NCBI GenBank assembly: GCA_963734395.1
Contig: CAVTGY010000002.1
Coordinates: 372,001 to 436,000 of the forward strand
Length of the DNA stretch: 64,000 nt
Source: Bog-756 sp963734395
GTDB lineage: Bacteria > Actinomycetota > Acidimicrobiia > Acidimicrobiales > RAAP-2
Direction: 5' to 3'
This document shows, one piece after another, positions 25,936-35,352 of the stretch (within the stretch, counting starts at the first letter, position 1; every line of letters starts with the position of its first letter). A model generated the notes under the pieces. It ran no database searches. It was not told where the DNA came from and saw only the letters and a program-made list of their open reading frames with translations. A program made the translations under genes and the position numbers.

Positions 25936-26459
25936 ACGGGGCACTCGGCGAGCAAGGCGACGGTCGCTGGACGTTGCGTTTCACCCGCCATCTCGACCAT
26001 CCCCCCGACCGGGTGTGGAAGGCCCTGACCGAGTCGGCCCACCTCAGTGCGTGGTTCCCCCAGCGGGTTGTGGGTGACCTGCTCGCCCCCGGCGCCGGCT
26101 TGCGCTTCGAGTCTCTCGACGGGGGACACTCGAGTTTCGAAGGTCAGGTCATCGCCGTCGAGCCACCCCTATTGCTGGAGATCCGGTGGGGTACGGACAT
26201 CCTGCGTTTCGAGATCGTCCCCAAGGACAACACCTGCAGCTTGCTGTTGACCGACACCTTTGACCAACTGGGGAAGGCGGCCCGGGACGCGGCGGGCTGG
26301 CACAGCTGCCTCGACCTCATGGAATCGGAGCTCGCCGGGCTCGAGCCCTCCTTCACCACCGTCGAGCGGTGGAAGTCCGTTCATCCGGGCTATGTGGCGG
26401 CGTTCGGCCCCGAGGCGTCCACGCTGGGGCCGCCACCCGGGTGGGACCCGGCCGGCTGA
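25932..26459 (+). CDS. SRPBCC / AHSA1-like protein
   Basis: 175 residues. Opens with RFTRHLDHPPDRVWKALTES, the standard beginning of AHSA1-type SRPBCC domains, which form a hydrophobic ligand pocket. Then FPQRVVGDLLAPGAGLRF, RWGTDILRFEIVP and the terminal helix region (GWHSCLDLMESEL) follow. It overlaps the ArsR stop by four bases, so the two are translated together. Its 3' end overlaps the tail of the opposing GH3 gene by about 70 bases. Confidence 0.85.
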   Translation: MNGALGEQGDGRWTLRFTRHLDHPPDRVWKALTESAHLSAWFPQRVVGDLLAPGAGLRFESLDGGHSSFEGQVIAVEPPLLLEIRWGTDILRFEIVPKDNTCSLLLTDTFDQLGKAARDAAGWHSCLDLMESELAGLEPSFTTVERWKSVHPGYVAAFGPEASTLGPPPGWDPAG

Positions 26460-28650
26460 TCCTCCCCCAAGTCGACCTCTAACCGGACTCCGGGATCGGA
26501 GGCGTGGTGGGCGACCCGAAGAAGGTAGACACCCGGGAGGACCACCATCGAGTGGGTGGCGACGTCGCGCTCGGCCAGGGAGGAGCTGGCGACGGGTATG
26601 TCGATGATCCCGGTGGCGCCGGCGTCGAGCTCGAGCCGCTCGAAGCCGACCAGTCGTTCGGGCCGGTCGGACCCGGCGACGTGGGCGTACACCTGGACGA
26701 CGTCGGTGCCGCCGGGTCCCGGAGTTCCGCACCGACGCCTGGACCCGGATGTCGCCGTCGACCGTCTCCGCCGCGGCCGACTCGAGGGCGAAGGTCGTGT
26801 AGCTCAGCCCGAACCCGAACGGGTAGGCCGGCGCGATCCCGTGTGTCGCTCGAGGTGCCAGTAGCCGTGCCAGGCGTCGTAGGTGAAGGTGCTCGGCATC
26901 GCGCTCGAAGGCCGGCAGATCGGATCGCCGTCGGGGCACGAGAACGGGAGTCGACCGGCGGCGTCGACCTTGCCGAGCAGCACGTCGGCCAGAGCCGTGA
27001 CCGCCTTCCATCCCCGAGTACCACGACTGCACGATGGCCGGCACGCGCTGTCCCACTCGGAGATCACCACGGCGCTGCCGGCCACCAGCGCCACCACGGT
27101 GCGCGGGTTGGCGGCCGACACGGCCCGGATGAGGGCCACGTCCTGGTCGTGCAGGTGCAGCGACGGGCGGTCGCCCCCGTCGGCGAACCCGCCGTCGGCG
27201 GCACTGGGTGCCGGCGTGGTCGGGGAGGTTCGATCGTCCGCTCGTCGGCGATCTGGGCGGTGAAGCGCTCGACCAGGGCCGGGTCGTCCTCGCCGGGGAA
27301 CAGGTGGGCCAGGTGGGCGGTGGCGAACTCGCCGATGTACTCGCCCTCGTCGAGCCGGGTGTAGCCCACCACGACCACGGCGACGTCGGCGGTGGCGGCC
27401 AGGGCGGCCGCCCGCTTGGGGTCGGTCCCGTCGTCCTCGACCACGGTGACGTCGGGCAGCGCCGACCGCATCCCTCGGCCACGGTGACCACCTCGGGCGC
27501 CCACACGTCGCTCGACCCGCCGTCCCCCAGGTTGACGGCGCTGGCCAGGCGTGCCGATGAGGGCCACCGACCCACCGGGGGCCGGCGATCCAGCGGCAGC
27601 AGCGGCGTTCCGTCGACCGGCTCGTTGCGCAGGAGGACGACCGACTTGGCCGCCGCCTCCCGGGCCAGCGCCCGATGGGCGGGCGTTGGCCAGCACGTCC
27701 CGCCCGGGAGCCGGCCGTCCAGGACATCGGCGAACCGCATTCGGGTGGCGACCACCCGCTCGACGGCCCGGTCGACCTCGGCCCAGGAGGCCTCGTCGCC
27801 GTCGAGGTCGTCGCCCAGGTGCTCGGCCCTGATCATCCGGTAGGGCATCTCCACGTCGAGACCGGCGTGACCGACCGGCCCGCGTCGGAGGCCGAGGATC
27901 CAGTCGCTGATCACGAAGCCCTCGAATCCCCACTCGTCGCGGAGCACGTCGGTGAGCAGGTCACGGTTCTGGCCGCACCACTCGCCGTTGACGCTGTTGT
28001 AGGCGCTCATCACCACGGCGACACCTTCGTCGACGATGCGCTTGAAGTGGGGGAGGTACACCTCGTGCAGCGCCACCTCGTCGACGGTGATGTCCACCGT
28101 GAAGCGGGCGTTCTCCATCGAGTTGCAGGCGAAGTGCTTGACGCAGGCCATGGCGTGGCGCTGCACGCCCCGGGTCAGGGCCGCCCCCATCTCGCCGACG
28201 TGGTGGGGGTCCTCCCCGTAGGTCTCCTGGGCCCGGCCCCATGCCGGATGGCGGAGGACGTTCACGCAGACCCCGCCGAAGAGGTCGGCGCCCACGGCCC
28301 GCAGCTCCTGACCGATGGCCTCGCCGATCCGCTCCTCCAGCTCGACGTCCCAGGTGGCGCCCCGGGCCATGCTCACCGGGAAGCAGGTGGCCTGGTCGAC
28401 GACCACCCCCCGGGGGCCGTCGGAGAAGGCGAATCCGGGGAGTCCGACCCGCTCCACCGCGGCCGCCCGGAACGGGCTCTTGTGGTAGCCGGCCTCGGCC
28501 AGATAGGTCAGGCCGGCCCAGAAGGGCGCATCCCCGTCCAGGCACCAGAGCTTCTCGGCCGTCGGTCATCGCGGCCACGATGTCCGCCGCCTTGGTTGCG
28601 TTCCCCTCGGCGGTCTGGTGGTTCGTCGCTGTCCATCCGCCCATTCTCAC
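26390..28650 (-). pseudogene. GH3 beta-glucosidase, broken by many frame changes
   Basis: Glycoside hydrolase family 3, about 750 residues if repaired. Recognisable pieces in order are AFSDGPRGVVV, VKHFACNSMEN, MSAYNSVNGEWCGQN, the nucleophile region FVISDW, NLGDGGSSDVWAPE, AVVVVGYTRLDEGEYIGEF, VALVAGSAVVISEW, AIVQSWYSGMEGGHG, PFGFGLSYTTF and a fibronectin-III-like end (DRPERLVGFERLELDAG). They lie in three frames with at least eleven switches. Every piece is well conserved, which argues for sequencing error over old decay. The start is GTG 28650 or ATG 28644. If intact it would cleave beta-glucosides. Confidence 0.8.
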
Positions 28651-28773
28651 AGGAAGGCGGGATGCGCACCGGCAGCAGGCCGGTGATCAGCGGGTCCGCC
28701 GGCCCGGCCGGTCGACCACCGGGACCGATCGGGTCCGATCAATAGGCGGACCCGCACGGGATTCCGTTTTCCG

Positions 28774-28976
28774 ATGTCCCTGACCGACGAGAAGTACTTG
28801 GTCCTGACCACCTTTCGTCGCGATGGCACCCCGGTCAGCATGCCGGTCTGGGTGGTCGGCCTCGATGATGAGGCGGTCGGATTCTGGACCAGCTCCGGTC
28901 GGGCGGCCTGGCGAAGGGGAAGCGGATTGCCTACGGCGACCGGGGCGTGCGTCGGTCGCACTACTCGTCGACGTAG
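28774..28976 (+). pseudogene. truncated PPOX-type flavoprotein
   Basis: MSLTDEKYLVLTTFRRDG, PVSMPVWVVGLDDEAV and FWTSSG are the first 45 residues of a pyridoxamine 5'-phosphate oxidase-like (F420 or FMN) protein. A frame switch near 28905-28915 leads into KGKRIAYGDRG and a stop at 28974-28976, so less than half of the usual 130 residues is present. Either a remnant or another victim of local sequence errors. It ends against the 3' end of the XRE gene. Confidence 0.6.
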
Positions 28977-29972
28977 AAGCCCTTGGCCGAGCCGTGCTTG
29001 TCGGGCAGTGATTCGATCAGGCGGCTGACCGCCGCGTACTCGCCGGCCTTCCAGGCCTCGGCGATGGTCTGGTCGTCGAGCTCGCGTGCCGGGTGAAGTT
29101 CCACCACCGGGTGACGTCGCTGTCGCTGTAGCCCTTGTTGGCCAGAACGATGTTGAGCCGGGTGGCCTCCCAGGTGGCCTCGTCCGGGCTCATCTCGCCG
29201 GGAGGAGCGGCGCCACCGGCTCGGCCCGCTCCGGATTTCGCTCCATCTCGTGGGCGATCTCCCGATCGAGATCACGTGAGACGTGACCGCGGATGGTCTT
29301 CAGCGAACCGCCGGTCAGCGCGTGCCGGTCGGTCACCCGCCGCTCGCGCTCGGCGTCGAGGCTGCGCGACCAGAGCTGCTGGGCGGTGGCGTCGACGTCG
29401 CTGGCGGTGACCCGCAACCGCAGCCGGCGTTCGATGCGCTCGGCCGTCTTCTGCGGGGTCTGGGCCGGCCGGTCGGTCGACCGCCGGCCTTGCGCTCGGG
29501 CTCGCCGTCGCCGGGGACCCGCCGTTCGCCCGGGTCCCCGCCGCCGATCGGGGACCTCCTCGGGAATGCCCGCGCGGCTCGGGGTCTGCGCCCGCTCGGG
29601 AGGCTCCAGCCGTCCTGACCGAGGGGGAGGCGTAGCTCTTCGGGCGGGAAGATGTCGCCGGTGGTCCCGGCGATGGCCGCCCCCAGGTAGGCCGCCGACC
29701 ACTCGCTTTCACCCACCGCCACCGAGGTCTGCCCGGTGGCTGTGAGGCGGGCCACCGGGACGTCGAGGCAGGCGGCCACCACGATGGCCTCGGTGAAGCC
29801 GAGGCGCCGGCTGGTGGTCTCCACCTGGGCCACCGTCTCCCGGGTCCAGGCGATCCCGCGCAGCAGCATCTCGTCGGCCAGGCCCTGCTGGGTCAGGTTG
29901 GCCTTGGACCGTAGGGCGGCCACATTGCGCCGCACGATGTCCTCGATGCCCTTGGTCGGCTCGCCGTTCATG
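28961..29972 (-). pseudogene. XRE-family regulator, frameshifted
   Basis: About 335 codons. The N-terminus is a helix-turn-helix of the XRE class (IVRRNVAALRSKANLTQQGL, then GIAWTRETVAQVE), followed by PVARLTATGQTSVAVGESEW. The C-terminal region continues in other frames: LRVTASDVDATAQQLWSRSL, REIAHEMERNPE, DEATWEATRLNIVLANKGYS and finally ELDDQTIAEAWKAGEYAAV to the stop. At least three switches. DNA-binding regulator with an unidentified C-terminal domain. The start is ATG at 29972. Confidence 0.65.
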
Positions 29973-30010
29973 TCCCTATGGTACCTCTTTGTAAGAAAAT
30001 TGAACATCAC

Positions 30011-30448
30011 AATTTCGTCCGTTGTTTGAGATTTAGCCGTTTACCAGGGATTTCGCTCCAATTCCTGAGGGATCGTGGATGACGGGAGGTTGAGCGATCA
30101 ACAATCGACAATCATGCCGAGCCGCTTGCATCGATGGGCGGGCAGTGCGGCCGAGTGGCTGCGCCCTACCGCTGGGCGCAGGATGGATACCCCACCGAGC
30201 ACTATTGCACCATCGGGCCGCCTTTTCGACCTCCAATCGGCGTCGTCGCTGCCGGTCTGCCGGTCAATGCCCGTAGCCATGATGACGCCGGGGAACACCC
30301 CGCAGGTGGACCCCTGGTGGATCCGGGGCCCGGGCCGACCTGGGCTGGATCCTGACCGCCGGCATCGGCAATTCCCGCTACAGCTACGGCCCACTCATTC
30401 CGATCATTCGGTAGAGGGAAAGCGATACACAAAGGGGCAGGAACGATT
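30011..30448. other. gene-free region with a coding-like remnant
   Basis: 438 bases between a minus-strand regulator and a plus-strand small gene. No complete gene is supported. At 30334-30414 a + frame reads ADLGWILTAGIGNSRYSYG and ends at TAG with protein-like composition, and another frame just upstream reads VVAAGLPVNARSHDDAGEH. This may be the damaged 3' end of a gene. The first 90 bases are AT-rich and probably hold the regulator's promoter. Confidence 0.35.
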
Positions 30449-30709
30449 GTGACGATCGACCCGTTTCACGTTCGGCGCAGCAGCGATCGACGCATCAGCG
30501 ACTGGGCAGAAGCCGATTGCGATCTCGACGAGATGGAGATGCCGGCGCAACCACAGTGGCACCGCTGCGGTGCCGTCCATTGCATCGAACACGGACCGTG
30601 GCTGGGGACCCTGGTGTGCTGCATCAGGCGCAGCGGCCACGCCGACGTGCACTCGATGTCGTTGGGCGACATGGGTGCGCCTGACCACTGGTGCGAGACC
30701 TGGCTCTAG
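30449..30709 (+). CDS. small Cys/His-rich protein
   Basis: 86 residues. The C-terminal half has CGAVHCIEHGPWLG, CCIRRSGHADVHS and a final WCETW: five cysteines and several histidines that could bind zinc or iron. The N-terminus is charged. GGGGCAGGA precedes the GTG start. No family recognised. A similar small Cys-containing protein follows at 30972-31250. Confidence 0.55.
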   Translation: MTIDPFHVRRSSDRRISDWAEADCDLDEMEMPAQPQWHRCGAVHCIEHGPWLGTLVCCIRRSGHADVHSMSLGDMGAPDHWCETWL

Positions 30710-30971
30710 CCGCGCACACCGGCGGGGCCGGTTTCCACGGCGTGCAGGCGGGCCCGCGTGGCGCCGGCGCGGACCGGTGAGACGCGGCGCACCTCCACAC
30801 CTGAGCTCTTCACGCGAATCTCTTGCCGCCAACCGTCCGGTGGGCGTCGCCAACAAAAGGGACGGATTGGCCGGCGTTACAGTTTGTGCCTCTTCATGCC
30901 GAAGCAATCCCCAGCAGTAATGAATTTGCAATTGGATTGAATTGATTCGGATACGAAGGGGTAAGACCGAC

Positions 30972-31250
30972 ATGGTTGAACGACGGCCAATTGAGGACGG
31001 ATCTTTCTTAGCCGATGGTTTGGCAGGAAGCGCTCCGCCCGAGGTATACGAAGCGGGCAGGATCTGTATCGAACCGCAGTGCCAGGTTCGCCTGTCCCGG
31101 TACAACAGCACCGAATGGTGTGCACTGCACGAGAGCCCGGCGTCGACGCAACGGCCCTTCGACACCTCGACCCGGCAGCGGGGACGTCGGCGGAACCGGT
31201 CGTCGAAGCGGAACACGGCCAAGAAGTCGGCAAGGCAGAGCGCCGCATAG
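30972..31250 (+). CDS. small protein with zinc-ribbon-like motif
   Basis: 92 residues. The centre holds CIEPQCQVRLSRYNSTEWC followed by ALHE: a C-x4-C ... C-x2-H arrangement seen in many short actinobacterial proteins of unknown function. The C-terminal 30 residues are strongly basic (RQRGRRRNRSSKRNTAKK), suggesting nucleic-acid contact. Start ATG at 30972 with a distant AAGGGG upstream; an earlier ATT/ATG-type start at 30942 is less likely. Role unknown. Confidence 0.55.
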   Translation: MVERRPIEDGSFLADGLAGSAPPEVYEAGRICIEPQCQVRLSRYNSTEWCALHESPASTQRPFDTSTRQRGRRRNRSSKRNTAKKSARQSAA

Positions 31251-31276
31251 TTTCGGCCCTTCGGGGCGATTGCTGC

Positions 31277-31332
31277 TACACAGTGCTGAGGACACAGCAC
31301 CGAGTACACGGTGCTGAGCCCACAGTGTTGAG
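31277..31332. repeat. four tandem 14-bp repeats
   Basis: The units TACACAGTGCTGAG, GACACAGCACCGAG, TACACGGTGCTGAG and CCCACAGTGTTGAG follow each other without gaps. Unit 2 has the central hexamer inverted (CAGCAC instead of GTGCTG), so dyads exist between units 1, 2 and 3. The block lies 120 bases before the thioesterase pair. It could be a cluster of regulator sites or a minisatellite. Confidence 0.8.
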
Positions 31333-31450
31333 CCCGGTCCTGTAGCCAGGATCGCCCCGATCGGAAGAGGTCTATGTCGCCGGTGTGCAACGAACGGCGG
31401 CCTGGCGCGGTGACGAAGAACCCGGTCAGCAACGTCGTCAGGATCGCTGC

Positions 31451-32344
31451 GTGAACCCCGGACGCGCTCCGGCCACCCGCCACTTCCTCAGCGACTTGTG
31501 CATGGAAGCAGAGGTCATCTCCGAATCGAGGGCCCGGGTGCGCATGCCGGTCACCCCCCACATCCTGGGTCCCGATGGAGGTGTCCGGATCGGGGTGTTG
31601 GCCACGCTGGTGGACGTGGTGGGTGGTTCGGCGGCCCTGCGCTCGCTGCACCCTGACTGGTTGGCCACCGCCGACCTGACCATTCAGTCGCTGCGTCCGG
31701 CCCGGGGTCCCTTCGTCGAGGCCCAGGCGACCGTGCTGAGGCGAGGTCGCACCACCCTGGTCGTGGAGGCCCTGGTGGTCGAGGTGGCGGACGACGGATC
31801 CGAAGTGGTCGGAGTCGATGGTGGGCCCGATCCGGTGGCGTGGGCCACCATGACCTTCGCCGTCCTCCCGGCCCGGACCGGCGCCCCGGTGGGGACCGTC
31901 TCCTCCGAGTTCCCGGTCAAATGGTCCTTCACCAGCGCGGGGCTGGGCGGCCCGGTGATCGACGCGCTGGGCATCCGGGTCGAGGACCCGGCTACCGGCC
32001 GGGTCGTGCTGTCGGCGCGCGAGTACCTGCGCAACTCGTTCGGCGCGGTGCAAGGTGGTGTGATGGCATTGCTGGCGGAGGTGGCGGCCACCTCGATGCT
32101 CGAATCTGCCCGGGCATCGAACCACGGACCGCTGGTGGTGACCGACCTGCAGGTCACCTATCTGGTGCTGGGTCGGTCTGGACCCATGGTCACCCGGTCG
32201 CGAATGCTTGGTACCGGAGACGAGTCGGCCGGAGGGCGGGTCGTGGTCGAACTGGTCGACCAGGGAGCGGACGACCAGTTGACCACGGTGGTCAACGTGG
32301 GAGCCACGCCGACGGGATTCACCTTGGACGGCGCGGGGCGATGA
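31451..32344 (+). CDS. double-hotdog thioesterase-like protein 1
   Basis: About 297 residues with two hotdog domains of the PaaI/acyl-CoA thioesterase kind. First: VRIGVLATLVDVVGG, LTIQSLRPARGPFVEAQATV. Second: FGAVQGGVMALLAEVAAT, LQVTYLVLGRSGPM. Such proteins hydrolyse or bind acyl-CoA. The start is uncertain: GTG at 31451 is chosen because an earlier start at 31385 would add a non-conserved leader. The stop overlaps the next gene's start (ATGA), so the pair is coupled and probably works together on the same acyl-CoA pool. Confidence 0.75.
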   Translation: MNPGRAPATRHFLSDLCMEAEVISESRARVRMPVTPHILGPDGGVRIGVLATLVDVVGGSAALRSLHPDWLATADLTIQSLRPARGPFVEAQATVLRRGRTTLVVEALVVEVADDGSEVVGVDGGPDPVAWATMTFAVLPARTGAPVGTVSSEFPVKWSFTSAGLGGPVIDALGIRVEDPATGRVVLSAREYLRNSFGAVQGGVMALLAEVAATSMLESARASNHGPLVVTDLQVTYLVLGRSGPMVTRSRMLGTGDESAGGRVVVELVDQGADDQLTTVVNVGATPTGFTLDGAGR

Positions 32345-33228
32345 GCTGCCCACCGGAGGGGGACGCGGTCGATGCCGAAAGGGACGCGGTCGACCGCCGC
32401 CACGTGGTGGCCGACTACTTCCGGCTCGAGCGCTGGGAGATCCCACCCGCGACCGACAGCGGCGATCTCTCCGCCATCGGGGGTCGCCTTCCGGTGGATC
32501 CCCTGCCGGAAGGTGCCGGCGGCGGTCTGCGGACCGGCGGGTTGCTGGCCGGCATCGACTCGCTGGGCGGGTTCCTGTGCGGCATCTCGGTGCTGCCCGA
32601 CTGGGTGGTCACCACCTCGGTGATGGCCACCGTCGCCCGCCTCTCCCATCAGGGGCCGCTGCGACTGGAGGGCCGGGTCCTACGCCGCGGACGCAACTCG
32701 GTGGTGGCTGCCATCGGGGTGACCGACGAAGGAGACGACGATCGGGAGGTGGCGGCGGCCACCATGACCTGCGCGGTTCTCGATCCCGGCGACCGGGATC
32801 TCCATGTCGAGCGCCCGTTCGCCGTTCCGATGGCCCCACACGATCCCGATGCATTGGCACCCGAGGAGTTCTTCGGCATCGAACCCGGCGTCGGTCCGGT
32901 GACCCGGCTCCGTGTGGCCGACAGCGTCCGCAACCCGTGGGGCATCCTGCACGGGGGAGCGCTGGCGGTTCTCGTCGACGTGGCCGCTTGTCGCGCCGCC
33001 GAGGCCGTTCTGTCGGCCGGGTCACCGACCGGCCGAGACCACAACCGGGTTGCGGCGGCCGACACCGTCCTCCATTTCCTGCGCCCGGTGAAGGTCGGAC
33101 CGGTGGAGGCCAGGTGCCGAGTCCTGGGTAGTGGCAACGGCCGGACGCTGATCCGGGTGGCCGTCCATGACGCCGGGGTGGGGGATCGGATGGTGACCCT
33201 GGCCTCGGTGGCGGTCCTGGCCATCTGA
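32341..33228 (+). CDS. double-hotdog thioesterase-like protein 2
   Basis: 295 residues, again two hotdog domains: TGGLLAGIDSLGGFLCGI with LSHQGPLRLEGRVLRRGRN, then NPWGILHGGALAVLVDVAAC with VLHFLRPVKVGPVEARCRV. The HGGA segment of the second domain is the usual active-site helix start. It overlaps the upstream thioesterase gene by four bases. It may be a paralogue from duplication of that gene. Substrate unknown; context with thiolase and DapB-like genes suggests lipid or steroid CoA-esters. Confidence 0.75.
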   Translation: MSCPPEGDAVDAERDAVDRRHVVADYFRLERWEIPPATDSGDLSAIGGRLPVDPLPEGAGGGLRTGGLLAGIDSLGGFLCGISVLPDWVVTTSVMATVARLSHQGPLRLEGRVLRRGRNSVVAAIGVTDEGDDDREVAAATMTCAVLDPGDRDLHVERPFAVPMAPHDPDALAPEEFFGIEPGVGPVTRLRVADSVRNPWGILHGGALAVLVDVAACRAAEAVLSAGSPTGRDHNRVAAADTVLHFLRPVKVGPVEARCRVLGSGNGRTLIRVAVHDAGVGDRMVTLASVAVLAI

Positions 33229-33246
33229 CTGCTGGGCACCGCGCTC

Positions 33247-33277
33247 TTGACAGGGCCGATGGTTTAGGCTTACCTAA
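33247..33277 (+). promoter_or_regulatory. promoter with IdeR/DtxR-like iron box for FTR1
   Basis: TTGACA at 33247-33252 is a consensus -35. The 19 bases at 33259-33277, ATGGTTTAGGCTTACCTAA, match the mycobacterial IdeR consensus (TTAGGTTAGGCTAACCTAA) at 15 positions by my count, best in the right half. It covers the expected -10, so iron-loaded repressor would block transcription of the iron permease. Confidence 0.65.
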
Positions 33278-33313
33278 TGTTTGAACTATGAGTCACCTTG
33301 CACGGGCACCTCG

Positions 33314-34288
33314 ATGATTCCGACCTTCGTCATCTTCCTCCGGGAGGGCATCGAGGCCAGCATGATCGTGGCCATTCTCCTCGCCTACCTCGACAAGATC
33401 GGCCAGCGTCGTCATTTCCGGGACGTCTTCGTTGGCGTGGCGGCGGCCGCCGCACTGGTGATCGGCGGAGGAGTCGCCGCCTACCTGGTCATCAAGCAAT
33501 ACGAAGGGTCATCGGTCCAGACCATCTTCGAGACGATCACGTTTCTGGTGGCCGCCACGGTGCTGACCTACATGACGTTCTGGATGCAATCCCACAGTCG
33601 GACCATGTCCGCGGACCTCCAGCGCCGTTCCCAAGAGGCGCTCAACGGAAAGGCCCGTTTCGGGTTGGGCATCCTCGCGTTCCAGGCGGTCGGCCGTGAG
33701 GGGCTGGAGACCATGGTGTTCACGCTGGCCATCGTCTTCGCGTCATCGAAGCAGGCGGCCACCTCGGCCCATGGCCACGGACTCCTGCTCGGGGCGGTGC
33801 TCGGCCTGGCGGTGGCCCTGATGATCGCCTATGCCATCTTCAAGCTGGGTCGCCGGATCAACCTGGCTCTGTTCTTCCGGATCATCGGCGTGATCCTGAT
33901 GGTGTTCGCCGCCGGGCTGCTGGCCGATGCCGTCGAGAACATGCAACAGCTCGGCTGGCTCCCCTTCCTCGGCCACACGCTGTGGAACACCACTGGCGTG
34001 CTGAGCGAGGACAGCTCGATCGGCGACGTCTTCCACAGCCTGCTCGGGTACGCCGACCAGCCCACCGTGCTGCAGGCGATCGTCTGGGTGGCCTTCGTGT
34101 CGATCACCGCCACCCTGTTCATCAGGATGGGTCGCCGCAGCGGAAAGAGCGGACACTCGGCCGGCCCGCCGGAATCCGGGCAGCAATCCGGCGACCAGTC
34201 CGGGCACCAATCGGGTGTGGAGGTGGTGATTTCCGGAGCCGCCGCGCTCCCCGACGCCGTGGAGGCGGCACAGCCCACCAAGCAATAG
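33314..34288 (+). CDS. FTR1-family iron permease
   Basis: 324 residues, about seven membrane helices. Two iron-binding motifs typical of FTR1/EfeU are present: REGIEA near residue 10 and REGLET near 132. The C-terminal 45 residues are a soluble Gly/Ser/Gln-rich tail with a repeated SGxQSG pattern. It imports ferric or ferrous iron, usually with EfeO/EfeB-type partners, which are absent here. ATG at 33314 begins at the first helix; a TTG at 33281 could give a leaderless longer form. An IdeR-like box upstream suggests iron repression. Confidence 0.9.
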   Translation: MIPTFVIFLREGIEASMIVAILLAYLDKIGQRRHFRDVFVGVAAAAALVIGGGVAAYLVIKQYEGSSVQTIFETITFLVAATVLTYMTFWMQSHSRTMSADLQRRSQEALNGKARFGLGILAFQAVGREGLETMVFTLAIVFASSKQAATSAHGHGLLLGAVLGLAVALMIAYAIFKLGRRINLALFFRIIGVILMVFAAGLLADAVENMQQLGWLPFLGHTLWNTTGVLSEDSSIGDVFHSLLGYADQPTVLQAIVWVAFVSITATLFIRMGRRSGKSGHSAGPPESGQQSGDQSGHQSGVEVVISGAAALPDAVEAAQPTKQ

Positions 34289-34349
34289 CGTGACCAGCGG
34301 AGGTGGCACCCGAGCCGGCTCGCCGGCCAACGGAATGTGAGGACCGTGG

Positions 34350-35244
34350 ATGAGCCCAGCGAATCCCGCGTCTCCTATGGCCGGGCGCACTGTGGTGATC
34401 ACCGGAGCCAACTCGGGGGTGGGCAAGGCGACGGCCACCGCCCTGGCCAAGGCGGGTGCTCGCACCGTCATCACCGCCCGCAGCGAGCCCCGCGGCGCCG
34501 AGGCGCGCGACGACATCCGCCGTGCCAGCGGTTCCGACCAGGTGGACCTGGTGGTGTTCGACTTGGCCGCGCTGTCGTCGGTGGGGAGAGGGGCTGGCGA
34601 GCTGCTCGACCGCTACGAACGGATCGACGTCCTGGTCAACAACGCCGGCCTGGTCCTGTCCGAGCGCACCGAGACCACCGACGGGTTCGAGGCCACCTTC
34701 GCCACCAACCACTTGGGCCCGTTCTATTCTGACCTCGTTGCTGACCGACCGAATCATTGCCTCCGCGCCCGCCCGGGTGGTCAACGTGGCCTCCACCGCG
34801 CACCGCTCCGCCCGACGGGGACTGGACTTTGACGACCTGCAGTCGACCCGGCACTACCGGGGGATGCAGGCCTACGCACGTTCCAAGTTGGCCAACATCC
34901 TGTTCACCACCGAGTTGGCCCGCCGGCTCGCGGGTACCGGGGTCACGGCCAACTCGCTCCATCCGGGCACGGTGGCCACCGGCTTCGCCCGGGACGACGA
35001 TGCATCCGGATTTCTCGCCTTCGGGGTGAAGGTGATCAAGCCGTTCGTGCTGACCCCCGAAAAAGGTGCACGCACCTCGGTCTATCTGGCCTCGTCCCCC
35101 GAGGTCGCCGACGTCACCGGCGGGTACTTCACCAAGTGCCGGGCCCGCACGCCTTCGCCGGCGGCCAGGGACCAGGCGGCCGCGGGCGTGCTGTGGGCGA
35201 TCAGCGAGGAGCTCGTCGCCCGGGCCGTCACCAGCTCGGAGTGA
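34350..35244 (+). CDS. short-chain dehydrogenase, frameshifted
   Basis: About 297 residues when repaired. The NAD(P)-binding motif TGANSGVGKATA, NNAGLVLSE, and FATNHLGPF are in one frame; LTDRIIASAPARVVNVASTA, the catalytic YARSKLAN and HPGTVATGFA in another. An extra T at 34727-34728 (TTCTATTCT) explains the shift. It belongs to the retinol dehydrogenase-like extended group; the substrate is unknown. Start ATG at 34350, 60 bases after the FTR1 gene. Because the catalytic residues remain in both pieces, an intact gene with a base error is likely. Confidence 0.8.
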
Positions 35245-35352
35245 CACCTGAACCACGGGCCTGCGGTCCGCGTCCTGGCATTTGCCCAGCCCTAAGGTGG
35301 GTGGCGGATGGCGCGTCCCGATCGGGACGCTCGAACCAGACGGAGGTTTGCC

